In this document: piece by piece, positions 32,477 to 40,199 of the stretch
Position numbering within the stretch: the first letter of the stretch is position 1
Layout of the letters: each line of letters begins with the position of its first letter
DNA from: JAAYCI01 sp964370045
Lineage (GTDB): Bacteria; Bacillota; Clostridia; Oscillospirales; Ruminococcaceae
NCBI GenBank assembly: GCA_964370045.1
Contig: CAYJGZ010000010.1
Location: 1 to 64,000, forward strand
Length of the DNA: 64,000 bases
Reading direction: 5' to 3'
Notes under the pieces: generated by a model
Database searches by the model: none
Seen by the model: the letters and a program-made list of their open reading frames with translations, nothing else
What the model was told of the DNA's origin: nothing
Translations under genes and position numbers: made by a program

Positions 32477-34798
32477 TTGAAAAATATAACAAAAAAACAA
32501 AAGAAAGGCTACCTTATAGCCATTGCTATTTTAAGCTTTATGCTCATATGTACTTTGCTGGCTACGCAGGTGTTTGCAAGCGATTTGGGCACACAAGTGA
32601 TGAACAGTGCCACCTACGAGGTGGGCGAAGCGGCAGATGAGTTGACGGTAGACTATAAAGTGAGCGCCAGTTCCGAAGCAGATCCCAGGTCCGCCGTCTG
32701 GCAAATGTCTACGGATGGAACAACGTACACGGATATAGAAGCCGGTCCTATTCCCGGGGGAGGGTTTGCAACAAGCTCGAATTGGACGGCCTACTTAACC
32801 CCCCCAACGGAGGTGGCGGGCACCTTTTATTACCGCTGTAAAGTGCTTATTGGCAATGCGCCAGACCCGAGCACGGGTCCTATAGATCAAATGCGCGACG
32901 GTTGTGTACAAACCATCGTCTATTCCTCTGTGGCCAAAATCACCGTGGTGGAGCCGGAACCCGAGCCCGAAACCCTCACCATCACCGGCCTGCCCGAAAG
33001 CGTAGAGCTTGCCATAGGCGAAAGCTACACCTTAGAGCCCGAAATCAACCCTGAGAATGCCGAGGGCAGTTTCACCTTTGCAGAAGAAACCGGAAACAGC
33101 AGTTTGGATATGGGGCAGAGCGGCGCCTTTACCGCACGCAGTGCGGGAGACACCGCAGTAGAGGTGAGATTTGAAAATGACGGAGAGGTTTTGGCCAGGA
33201 CCAGCGTGCCCGTAACGGTGACGGGGCGCACACACATCTCCACGTCCACCTCAACATCTACCTCAACATCCGGCCCCATAGACAACCCCATACCCGGCCC
33301 CGCAGCCGTTCCCATCCAAATCACATCCCATCCACAAGGCGCAAGCTACCTGCAAGGTGCTACCCCCACACCCTTGCATTTCGGTGTAAGCAGTGACCTT
33401 GCCGTGCAGTATCAGTGGTTTCTTGCGACTCCCGGTGGATCGGAAGTTGGCCTTGCAGGTGCCAATTCTGCCAGCTATGTGCCCAACACAAACCTCTTGG
33501 GTGAAGCGTTCTACTACTGTGTTGCCAGCAATAGCTCGGGTGCAAGCGTCATCAGCAGTGCGGCCGCCGTCAACGTGCGCCCACCCTCCAATGTCACCCT
33601 TAACATTACGACGCACCCGCAAAGCGCAAGCTATGCGCAAGGCACCGCCGCCACACCCCTTGCTGTTGGGGTACAAACAAGCGTCCCCACCTACTACCAG
33701 TGGTTCAGCAGTGACATATACGCAAACCAAAACGGCACGCTCATCGAGGGCGCTACGCAAGCAACATACACTCCGCCCACAAATGTCACAGGGGAACAGT
33801 ACTACTACTGCGTGGCATTCAACAACGACTACGGCCTTGGTGTTGCGAGCAACCCTGCAAAAATCACCGTGACACAGCCGCAAAGCGTGCTTAGCATCAC
33901 AAGCCAGCCGCAGGATGCAAGCTACACCCTAAACGGAGCACCCCAGCAGCTTCATGTTACAGGACAGATTACAAACCCTGCTCCAGGTGCGGCGCTTACC
34001 TATCAGTGGTACACAAACACCCAAAACGCAAACACGGGCGGCACGGCTATTGCAGGGCAGACAAATCCCTTCTACACCCCGCCCACAAATACCGTAGGGG
34101 AGAGCTACTACTACTGCGTAGTGGGCAACTCGCTGGGTGATACGGTGGCAAGCCGTGCGGCGAAGGTGACAGTGACACCGCCGCAAAGTGTCGTCACAAT
34201 AACAGGCCAGCCGCAGGACAGTGCCGCTTGGGTAAACAGCACCACATGGCCTACCCTTACCACCACCGCACACAGTAGCGTCTCCACCGCCACCTTGTCC
34301 TACCAATGGTTTACCTACCATATTGCAGACGGCACTTCACAGCCAATTAGTGGCGCAAACACTCCAAGCTACACACCAAGTGGCTTGAACACAGGAGAAC
34401 ATTACTACACCTGTGAGGTCACTGATTCGCTCGGTGCTACGGCGATGAGCAACAGGGCGAAGTTGACAGTATTCCAGCCCACGCTTACAACAAGCGGAAG
34501 CCTAAGCCTGACAGGCGGAAGGGTTTCGGTTGCTTATGACCTTGGTGTGGACTTGGCAGGTGTGTCGGTTACGTTTGGCATCAATGATGTGTTTAACCCG
34601 AGTGATGTGAGCGGCCTTAGCACGCATTTACTCCCCGGAGTAAGCCGCCTTCAGGGCACTGCCACAACAGACTCAAGCGGAATTATCCGATTTACGGTTA
34701 ATTATGGCAGTGGCATCACATCGCCGCCTGCCATCACCGCAAGGGACTCCACCTACGGCTCTAACATTTCCGTGGAGGTGCCCATAGCTACACCCTAA
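32477..34798 (+). CDS. Secreted multi-domain Ig-like repeat protein (putative adhesin)
   Basis: 773 residues from TTG 32477, with GGGGGAGGG 9 nt upstream; the open frame before it is mobile-element sequence. Signal peptide (KNITKKQKKGYLIAIAILSFMLICTLLATQVFA read in two parts) cleaved near residue 33. A first domain of about 120 residues follows, then a Big2-like domain (LTITGLPESVELAIGESYTL...), a Thr/Ser spacer (HISTSTSTSTSTSG), and four Ig-like repeats of about 95 residues, each with YQW near the start and YYYC(V)A/T/E near the end. A C-terminal beta domain ends at VEVPIATP. No LPXTG or membrane anchor, so it is released or held non-covalently. Function in adhesion is inferred from architecture only. 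Confidence 0.85.
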   Translation: MKNITKKQKKGYLIAIAILSFMLICTLLATQVFASDLGTQVMNSATYEVGEAADELTVDYKVSASSEADPRSAVWQMSTDGTTYTDIEAGPIPGGGFATSSNWTAYLTPPTEVAGTFYYRCKVLIGNAPDPSTGPIDQMRDGCVQTIVYSSVAKITVVEPEPEPETLTITGLPESVELAIGESYTLEPEINPENAEGSFTFAEETGNSSLDMGQSGAFTARSAGDTAVEVRFENDGEVLARTSVPVTVTGRTHISTSTSTSTSTSGPIDNPIPGPAAVPIQITSHPQGASYLQGATPTPLHFGVSSDLAVQYQWFLATPGGSEVGLAGANSASYVPNTNLLGEAFYYCVASNSSGASVISSAAAVNVRPPSNVTLNITTHPQSASYAQGTAATPLAVGVQTSVPTYYQWFSSDIYANQNGTLIEGATQATYTPPTNVTGEQYYYCVAFNNDYGLGVASNPAKITVTQPQSVLSITSQPQDASYTLNGAPQQLHVTGQITNPAPGAALTYQWYTNTQNANTGGTAIAGQTNPFYTPPTNTVGESYYYCVVGNSLGDTVASRAAKVTVTPPQSVVTITGQPQDSAAWVNSTTWPTLTTTAHSSVSTATLSYQWFTYHIADGTSQPISGANTPSYTPSGLNTGEHYYTCEVTDSLGATAMSNRAKLTVFQPTLTTSGSLSLTGGRVSVAYDLGVDLAGVSVTFGINDVFNPSDVSGLSTHLLPGVSRLQGTATTDSSGIIRFTVNYGSGITSPPAITARDSTYGSNISVEVPIATP

Positions 34799-34841
34799 TA
34801 TATTCACAATCCCCCCTGTCGTGTGTGATGTGCGGCAGGGG
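34193..34841 (+). repeat. Inverted repeat copy 2 (about 649 bp), paired with 28806-29454
   Basis: Covers the last Ig domain, the C-terminal domain and the terminator of the Ig-repeat gene. The identity with the other copy begins at CACAATAACAGGCCAG and ends at GCGGCAGGGG, with different sequence on either side. Confidence 0.85.
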
Positions 34842-34846
34842 TTTTT
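34812..34846 (+). terminator. Terminator after the Ig-repeat gene
   Basis: CCCCTGTCG / CGGCAGGGG stem (one G-T pair) followed by TTTTTG. The same hairpin follows the short copy at 28849 as part of the inverted repeat. Confidence 0.8.
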
Positions 34847-34881
34847 GTGGGTTTTTTCTTTTAATGGACAGGGGGCATTGT

Positions 34882-34919
34882 AGGGGTTAATCGGGCGAGC
34901 ACACAGGCTCGCCCCTACA
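34882..34919. repeat. REP-like motif, single copy
   Basis: GTAGGGGTTAATCGGGCGAG / CACACAGGCTCGCCCCTAC: an imperfect palindrome of the same family as the tandem array at 1947-2183. Confidence 0.7.
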
Positions 34920-34969
34920 TCCCCGCCGCTTTTTTTTGCAATTTTGCGGAAAATACCCATATTTTGACG

Positions 34970-34998
34970 TTGACAAAGCCCCCCGTTCGTGGTATTAT
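34970..34998 (+). promoter_or_regulatory. Promoter of tRNA-Arg
   Basis: Perfect -35 TTGACA (34970-34975), 17-bp spacer, -10 TATTAT (34993-34998), 35 bp upstream of the tRNA 5' end. Confidence 0.8.
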
Positions 34999-35033
34999 GA
35001 TTAAACGCTGTGTAGCACATAGCGTCTATACAT

Positions 35034-35110
35034 GCGCTGGTAGCTCAGTTGGATAGAGTGACTGGCTACGAACCAGTAGGCCAGGGGTTCGAGTCCCTTC
35101 CAGCGCACCA
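35034..35110 (+). tRNA. tRNA-Arg (anticodon ACG)
   Basis: 77 nt with encoded CCA. Acceptor stem GCGCTGG/CCAGCGC, D arm GCTCAGTTGGATAGAGT, anticodon stem ACTGG/CCAGT with loop CTACGAA (anticodon ACG, read as ICG after TadA editing, decoding CGU/CGC/CGA), and T arm AGGGGTTCGAGTCCCTT. Own promoter and terminator, so monocistronic. Confidence 0.96.
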
Positions 35111-35150
35111 AAAAAAGCTCAAAACGGCTTTAGTCGTTTTGAGCTTTTTT
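35111..35150 (+). terminator. Terminator after tRNA-Arg
   Basis: AAAAAGCTCAAAACG / CGTTTTGAGCTTTTTT stem around GCTTTAGT. The right half of this hairpin (AAACGGCTTTAGTCG...) is repeated at about 35516-35550. Confidence 0.9.
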
Positions 35151-35768
35151 GTGCAGTTGGAAGGGGCTCGAAAGGCGGCTCTTGGCGATGTGCCGGTGGC
35201 ACGTCGCAACCGCCGTGGCTTTTCCGCAGAAAAGCGAGTCCCACTTTGAACTTTTTGTGCGCTTATCGCTCGTCTGTCGCCTACGGCTCGTCCTTGCGAG
35301 AAGTTTTCTTACTTATTCCAGCGCACCACGCATATTTGCGTTAGTAAAAACAGTCTTGCTTTTGCAAGGCTGTTTTTACTTATCCGAAACGTAGTGTAGG
35401 ACGACGCTGTCTATAATTTGTCTTTTGTGACGAGTAGGAACTAAAAAGGCAAATTGTAGACAAGGAGCGCAAATAGCGGTTCGGCGAACCCGCCGAACTT
35501 ACATTATTTACTTCTTAAACGGCTTTAGTCGTTTTGAGCTTTTTTGTGCACTATTAGCAATCAAGCATCGCCTTTTTCACGGTTTAGCAATGCTCTGAAA
35601 ATAATTTTCCCATAAAATCCATTCTATTATGTTAAGCTTGTTGTCTTTTAGTGTTGTTTAAGTGTATAATGTGTTTTATTAGGTTACATTTTGAGAAATA
35701 TGTTTCATAATGTACTCGCAACAACGCAATTAAGCAAATTCACTTCAAGTAGAAGAGGTACATTTATT
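35151..35768. other. Gene-free stretch with tRNA 3'-end remnant and hairpins
   Basis: Contains a 13-bp copy of the tRNA-Arg 3' end, TTCCAGCGCACCA, at 35316-35328 (original at 35098-35110). It is followed by its own terminator-like hairpin GTAAAAACAG.../...CTGTTTTTAC (about 35343-35379), a hairpin TGTCTATAATTTG/CAAATTGTAGACA (about 35409-35463), GTTCGGCG-AACC-CGCCGAAC (about 35479-35498), and a second copy of the tRNA terminator's right half. This looks like a decayed tRNA-linked insertion or duplicated tRNA tail. No protein gene seen. Confidence 0.55.
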
Positions 35769-37025
35769 ATGTCTGCCAACAATGACTGCACCGAAACAAA
35801 CTCGCCACTCATAGACCATCGCTTCGGCGTGCCAAGCTACGAGCAGTACCTTATAGATAATGCGGCAAAAGGGTACAAAAAGCTGTGCATGACGGAAATC
35901 ATGAACGCAGATATGTCTATTGCTACCTTTGGAGAGGAGCAGTACTATACCTCCTGTGCGGAAATTTTGGCCATGGGAAATGTTGCGTACAAGCAGATGG
36001 GTATCGACAATGTGCTGTTTGTATATGCACACACCTACAAGACTTTTATGGTTGTGGCAACAGACGACATGAGCGATGAGGACTTTTACAACCTCATGAA
36101 GGCAAACCACGAACAGTACGAGCTTATAACAGCACAGCAAACGGGGCTTGGCGGAGTATCCCGCTTTGTGCTCTCGTTTGGCCACGACCTTGTGAACCGC
36201 GCAAAAAGTGCATACTACGCAAACATGCACCTGCAAAACAACTTTATAGTGGCAAAGGATGAAAAAGAGCAGCTTTTAGCTAACCAAGAGCAGAATGCAC
36301 AGCTTTTTGAGCTGATAAACTACGCCATAAACAACGACAAGGTTATTCCCTTTTACCAGGGAATATACAGCAATGCCGAAAATAAAATAACAAAGTACGA
36401 AACCCTAATGCGAATTTGTGACCGAAAGGGAAAGGTTTACCCTCCCGGAATGTTTTTGGAGGAGGCAAAGCGGGTAAAGCTGTACCTCCCGCTAAGCAAG
36501 ATAATAATACACAAGGCGCTGAAGGACTTTGAGGACAAAGAGAGCGAGCTTAGCATAAACATCTCCCTTTTGGACATTCAGTCGGAGGAGTTTAACGTGT
36601 GGATTTTGGAGCGGCTTCGCAGCCATCCGCACCCACAAAGGGTGGTTTTGGAGTTTGTGGAGACCGAAAACTACAACAGAGGCAACGAGCTTTTTGAGTT
36701 TTTGGCAGAAACTCGCAAGATAGGGTGCAAGGTAGCTGTGGATGACTTTGGTGTGGGCTTTGCCACATACTCCTCCATAATATCCCTGCGTCCGGACATC
36801 ATAAAGATAGACGGCGATATTATTAGCACACTGCACACCAGCGAAAACAGCAAAATTATACTAAAATCCATAAAGTACACCTCCGAGCTCATCGGTGCAC
36901 AGACCACTGCGGAGTTTGTGGAAAACGCAGAAATACAGGATATTGTCGCACAGCATGGGGTGGATTATTCACAGGGGTATCACTTCGCAAAGCCGATGCC
37001 CAAGGAGGAGCTGAATATCCTTTAG
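35769..37025 (+). CDS. EAL-domain protein, probable cyclic-di-GMP phosphodiesterase
   Basis: 418 residues from ATG 35769 (AGAGG upstream; the frame is open from 35691 without a ribosome site). The first 170 residues look like a degenerate GGDEF-type domain without the GGDEF motif. The EAL domain (about 175-418) has the variant ETL in KYETLMR, then SINIS, VLEFVETEN, the metal loop VDDFGVGFA, DIIKIDG and AEFVEN. The usual catalytic Glu, Asn, DD, Lys and Glu positions are thus all present and hydrolysis of c-di-GMP is likely. No membrane segment. Terminator follows. Confidence 0.9.
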   Translation: MSANNDCTETNSPLIDHRFGVPSYEQYLIDNAAKGYKKLCMTEIMNADMSIATFGEEQYYTSCAEILAMGNVAYKQMGIDNVLFVYAHTYKTFMVVATDDMSDEDFYNLMKANHEQYELITAQQTGLGGVSRFVLSFGHDLVNRAKSAYYANMHLQNNFIVAKDEKEQLLANQEQNAQLFELINYAINNDKVIPFYQGIYSNAENKITKYETLMRICDRKGKVYPPGMFLEEAKRVKLYLPLSKIIIHKALKDFEDKESELSINISLLDIQSEEFNVWILERLRSHPHPQRVVLEFVETENYNRGNELFEFLAETRKIGCKVAVDDFGVGFATYSSIISLRPDIIKIDGDIISTLHTSENSKIILKSIKYTSELIGAQTTAEFVENAEIQDIVAQHGVDYSQGYHFAKPMPKEELNIL

Positions 37026-37108
37026 CGCAAAAATACTGTGTTAATATATGCGCCATGTTTGCTCCCATGAGGACATGCGCACTGTCGGCACAGCTATGGG
37101 CTCACATT

Positions 37109-37140
37109 AAAAAAGCCTCCGACGCAGAGGCTTTTTATTT
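37109..37140 (+). terminator. Terminator after the EAL gene
   Basis: AAAAAGCCTC / GAGGCTTTTT stem with loop CGACGCA, followed by ATTTTTT. Confidence 0.9.
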
Positions 37141-37165
37141 TTTACACATCTTGACAGTTTAACGC

Positions 37166-37194
37166 TTGAATTACACCCCCCTACGGTGTATGAT
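37166..37194 (+). promoter_or_regulatory. Promoter upstream of ktrB
   Basis: -35 TTGAAT (37166-37171), 17-bp spacer, -10 TATGAT (37189-37194). Element A copy 10 lies between this promoter and the start codon, so it would be transcribed in the leader. Confidence 0.5.
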
Positions 37195-37232
37195 AGTAGG
37201 AAATTGCACATTGGGCAGTTTCCCTCAAAACA

Positions 37233-37355
37233 AGTGTGTGGGCAAACGCAGTGATTTAGTTTTTTGCTATATCCTCCCCCGCCTGCGGCGGGGGAGGATA
37301 TAGCGCCTTCTTCTTGCACTTAACGTATTCTAAATCACCTCTATGTATCCACTAC
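37233..37355 (+). mobile_element. Element A copy 10 (GC-hairpin form) in the ktrB leader
   Basis: AGTGTGTGGGCAAACGCAGTG, GCTATATCCTCCCCC-GCCTGCGGC-GGGGGAGGATATAGC, right end TCTAAATCACC...ATCCACTAC. Flanked by the perfect 8-bp direct repeat TCAAAACA (37225-37232, 37356-37363), a clear target-site duplication. It ends 33 bp before the ktrB start. Confidence 0.85.
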
Positions 37356-37388
37356 TCAAAACAACATCAAATCGAAAGGCTTCTTTTC

Positions 37389-38801
37389 ATGCCAACAATA
37401 AACAAACCCAAAAACAAGCGCTTTCACCTGTCCCCTCCGCAGGCAATCACGCTGAGCTTTTTTCTTATGATACTTGTGGGCACACTGCTTTTGTGCCTGC
37501 CCTTTGCCAGCAACGACGGCAAGAGCGTGGGCTTTCTCAATGCGCTGTTCACCGCCACCTCCGCAAACTGCGTGACGGGGCTTGTGGTGGTGAACACGCT
37601 CACCCAGTGGTCGCTGTTCGGCAAGCTTGTGATACTTGCGCTCATTCAGCTGGGCGGCCTTGGCTTTATCTCGCTGCTCACCCTCGGCATGGTCTTTTTG
37701 CGGCGCAAAATCTCGCTGGAAAACCGCCTGCTCATTCAGGCCACCTACAACCACAACGACCTTGGCGGCATGGTGCGCCTTGTGCGCTTTGTCATTCGCA
37801 GTACTATTATATTCGAGAGCATCGGTGCGGTGCTTTTGGCGGGTGGCTTTTTCTTTTCTACACCCGGCATGTCCCCATTAAGGGCCGTGGGCATGGGCAT
37901 TTTTCACTCCATCTCGGCATTTTGCAACGCAGGCTTTGATATAATAGGCCCAAACAGCATGATGCCCTACCACGGAAACTGGTACATAAACATCGTACTT
38001 ATGGCGCTTATCATAGTGGGCGGGCTTGGCTTCACCGTGTGGAGCGAAATAGTGACACGTGCAAAAAACAGAAAGGCAAAGCGCACCATGTACCAAAGGT
38101 GGCTGTTTTTGTCGCTACACACAAAGGTGGTTTTCCTTGTCACCGCTGTGCTTCTTGTGCTGGGTGCGGCGCTGTTTTTACTTCTTGAGTGGAACAACCC
38201 CGCAACGCTCGGCCCCATGCCCACCGACGAAAAGATACTTGCCGCATTTTTTCAGTCTACCACACTGCGCACCAGCGGCTTCAACACCATAGACCAGGGC
38301 GCAATGAGCAGCCCCTCAAAGCTGCTTTCCTGCATATACATGTTTATAGGCGGCTCGCCCGCAGGTACCGCAGGCGGCATAAAGACGGTGACGCTGGGCA
38401 TTATTGTCATAGCCATGGTGTCTGCACTGCGCAGTAAAAACAAGCTGGAGGCTTTCGGCCGCACGCTTCCGCTGGACCTTTTGCAAAAGGCACTTACTGT
38501 TGTGGGCAGCCTAATGATAGTGGTGCTCACCTGCACATTTACACTCTACTTTACCGAGATGAACAGCGCCTTTCAGCCCGGGCTTATGGACCTTTTGTTC
38601 GAGAGCGTCTCGGCGGCAGGCACGGTGGGTGTCACCACAGGCCTCACGCCACACCTTTCGGATGCGGGCAAGGTGGTGCTGAGCGTGTGCATGTTTATTG
38701 GGCGCATAGGGCCCATCACGGCGGTGGTGGCGCTGAACATGCGCCTAAAGCGCGACGGCCAGAGCGTGGGCTACCCCAGCGAGAGGGTTATCATCGGGTA
38801 G
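37389..38801 (+). CDS. ktrB: K+ transporter membrane subunit, TrkH/KtrB family
   Basis: 470 residues from ATG 37389 (AAAGG upstream; the frame is open upstream through mobile-element sequence). Eight or more membrane helices with four pore-loop repeats; filter-like segments include TSANCVTGLVVV, SAFCNAGFDI, TTLRTSGFNT and SAAGTVGVTTG. GGSPAGTAGGIKT is the conserved gating-loop region. It takes up potassium, probably with Na+ coupling, and pairs with the RCK protein at 39070. No c-di-AMP riboswitch recognised in the leader. Confidence 0.93.
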   Translation: MPTINKPKNKRFHLSPPQAITLSFFLMILVGTLLLCLPFASNDGKSVGFLNALFTATSANCVTGLVVVNTLTQWSLFGKLVILALIQLGGLGFISLLTLGMVFLRRKISLENRLLIQATYNHNDLGGMVRLVRFVIRSTIIFESIGAVLLAGGFFFSTPGMSPLRAVGMGIFHSISAFCNAGFDIIGPNSMMPYHGNWYINIVLMALIIVGGLGFTVWSEIVTRAKNRKAKRTMYQRWLFLSLHTKVVFLVTAVLLVLGAALFLLLEWNNPATLGPMPTDEKILAAFFQSTTLRTSGFNTIDQGAMSSPSKLLSCIYMFIGGSPAGTAGGIKTVTLGIIVIAMVSALRSKNKLEAFGRTLPLDLLQKALTVVGSLMIVVLTCTFTLYFTEMNSAFQPGLMDLLFESVSAAGTVGVTTGLTPHLSDAGKVVLSVCMFIGRIGPITAVVALNMRLKRDGQSVGYPSERVIIG

Positions 38802-38902
38802 CCTTAGCAAAAGCTTGTCCGCTTTGCAACGGTAGTTTTCGTGCGCAAATCGCAAACATATATTTTACATAACAACAAATATTGTTGATACAGCTTGATT
38901 TG

Positions 38903-39062
38903 CAAGTGTTAGCCACTTGTTTTTAGGAAAGGAATTAGTTTGAAACAAGTTTCAAACTAACCCATCTAAAATCAATAATACTCTTATCATTCCTTGCGCT
39001 TCGCATGATAAGAGCTGCGTATTTCATTGAATTTTGTGCCGATGCGAAGCGGCGGAATGGAG
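38903..39062 (+). promoter_or_regulatory. Structured leader of ktrA with competing hairpins
   Basis: Successive palindromes: CAAGTG/CACTTG (38903-38919); a perfect 12-bp TTAGTTTGAAAC/GTTTCAAACTAA (38935-38960); CTCTTATCAT/ATGATAAGAG (38981-39014). A fourth pairing, CGCTTCGCAT (38997-39006) with ATGCGAAGCG (39042-39051), overlaps the third, so both cannot form at once. The latter ends 5 nt before the ktrA ribosome site (39057-39062). This suggests a translational switch. No known riboswitch class recognised. Confidence 0.45.
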
Positions 39063-39069
39063 CATTATT

Positions 39070-39711
39070 ATGCGTGAGAGAGAACGGGAAAAACAATATG
39101 CGGTAATCGGCCTTGGAAGGTTTGGGCAGAGTGTTGTTCGGCACTTGGCAGGCTACGGGCTGAACATACTGGCGTGCGACAACAGTGAGGAAAAGTTGCA
39201 CTCGGTGGCGGATTACGCCACCCATGTGGCGCAGATAGATGCGACGGACGAGGATGCGCTGAAAAAGCTGGGCATAGGCAACTTTGACGTGGTGATAATG
39301 GCGATGGGTGCGGACCTGCAGTCCTCCATTTTGGCGACGATGACCGCAAAGGAGTTGGGCGCAAAGCACATTGTGGTGAAGGTGGGCGGCGACAGGGAGA
39401 GGCGTGTGTTTGAGAGCCTTGGCATCACGCAGATTGTCATTCCCGAGCAGGAGATGGGCGCAAAGCTTGCGCACCGTTTAGCACGGCCGAACATTTTGGA
39501 TGTCTTGGAGGACACGCAGGACTATCAAATCACAGAAATGCACCCCATGCCCGAGTGGATAGGCCGCTCGGTGAAGGACTCGGACATTCGGCAAAAGCAC
39601 CGCACCACCCTGCTTGCGATAATACGTGGCGAGCAGACCATAGTGCCCGTAATGCCAGAGGAAGTCTTGCAGCCGGAGGACAAGATTATCGCATTTTGCG
39701 AGCCGCAGTAG
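39070..39711 (+). CDS. ktrA: K+ uptake regulator, RCK protein (KtrA/TrkA family)
   Basis: 213 residues, one RCK_N plus one RCK_C domain, the KtrA size. Nucleotide-binding loop AVIGLGRFGQS (11-21), then LACDNSEEKL and VVIMAMGADLQSS. RCK_C starts near residue 137 (ITEMHPMPEWIGRSV). It binds ATP/ADP/NAD(H), often c-di-AMP in Firmicutes, and gates KtrB. ATG at 39070 with GGAG 9 nt upstream; the frame is open upstream from 39034 without a site. The 268-bp gap to ktrB holds a structured leader. Confidence 0.94.
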   Translation: MREREREKQYAVIGLGRFGQSVVRHLAGYGLNILACDNSEEKLHSVADYATHVAQIDATDEDALKKLGIGNFDVVIMAMGADLQSSILATMTAKELGAKHIVVKVGGDRERRVFESLGITQIVIPEQEMGAKLAHRLARPNILDVLEDTQDYQITEMHPMPEWIGRSVKDSDIRQKHRTTLLAIIRGEQTIVPVMPEEVLQPEDKIIAFCEPQ

Positions 39712-39810
39712 CTGTGCCTCTCCACATTCTGCGCCCCTCACCTTCGTGCTTACGGCGCAAGAATTTTGCCCTTTTCCACTGATTTTGCACAGAAAGTATA
39801 TCACAATATT

Positions 39811-39868
39811 TCTCGGCGGCTTTTGGTTCACCCTTTGGGTGTTTCCACATATTTCGCCGAGATTTTTT
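39811..39868 (+). terminator. Terminator after ktrA
   Basis: Outer stem TCTCGGCG / CGCCGAGA around an inner CACCC-TTT-GGGTG hairpin, followed by TTTTTT. Confidence 0.75.
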
Positions 39869-39903
39869 GTGCTTAATTGTAGTCCATATGGTGTATTTTA
39901 TGC

Positions 39904-39932
39904 TTGCCTACCACTATATATGGTGCTATAAT
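39904..39932 (+). promoter_or_regulatory. Promoter of nrdJ
   Basis: -35 TTGCCT (39904-39909), 17-bp spacer, perfect -10 TATAAT (39927-39932). It predicts a leader of about 260 nt that contains element A copy 11. No cobalamin box or NrdR box recognised by eye. Confidence 0.6.
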
Positions 39933-40044
39933 AGTTATCGGTCGAGATTTTTCGCCTGTGATAACAGGAGAGCATACACCCACACAAACAAAATACTTTC
40001 TGTATATTTCATGGGAAAAATTACAAAATACGTGGCGTTACCGC

Positions 40045-40172
40045 ATGAGTAGACACACAAAGGTGATTTAGATATAAACTCCCATACGCTTAAGTGGGAG
40101 AAGAAAGCGGTATCCCCCCGCCTGCGGCGGGGGGATAGCAAAAAACTAAATCTACTCTTTTGTTCACACCCC
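40045..40172 (-). mobile_element. Element A copy 11 in the nrdJ leader
   Basis: GAGTAGACACACAAAGGTG at the left, an extra CTCCCATACGCTTAAGTGGGAG hairpin read in two arms, GTATCCCCCC-GCCTGCGGC-GGGGGGATA, and right end AAAACTAAATCTAC...GTTCACACC. Flanking GTTACCGC (40037-40044) and GTAACCGC (40173-40180) are an imperfect 8-bp direct repeat. It lies in the 39712-40199 gap, in which no gene is seen. Confidence 0.75.
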
Positions 40173-40199
40173 GTAACCGCTACAAACAGGAGGATAAAC

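Noticed and set aside
37140..37388. c-di-AMP (ydaO-type) riboswitch before ktrB
   Set aside because: The leader is almost entirely element A copy 10.
39712..40199. Cobalamin riboswitch before the B12-dependent reductase
   Set aside because: No B12-box core or matching fold seen; the region holds a terminator, a promoter and element A.
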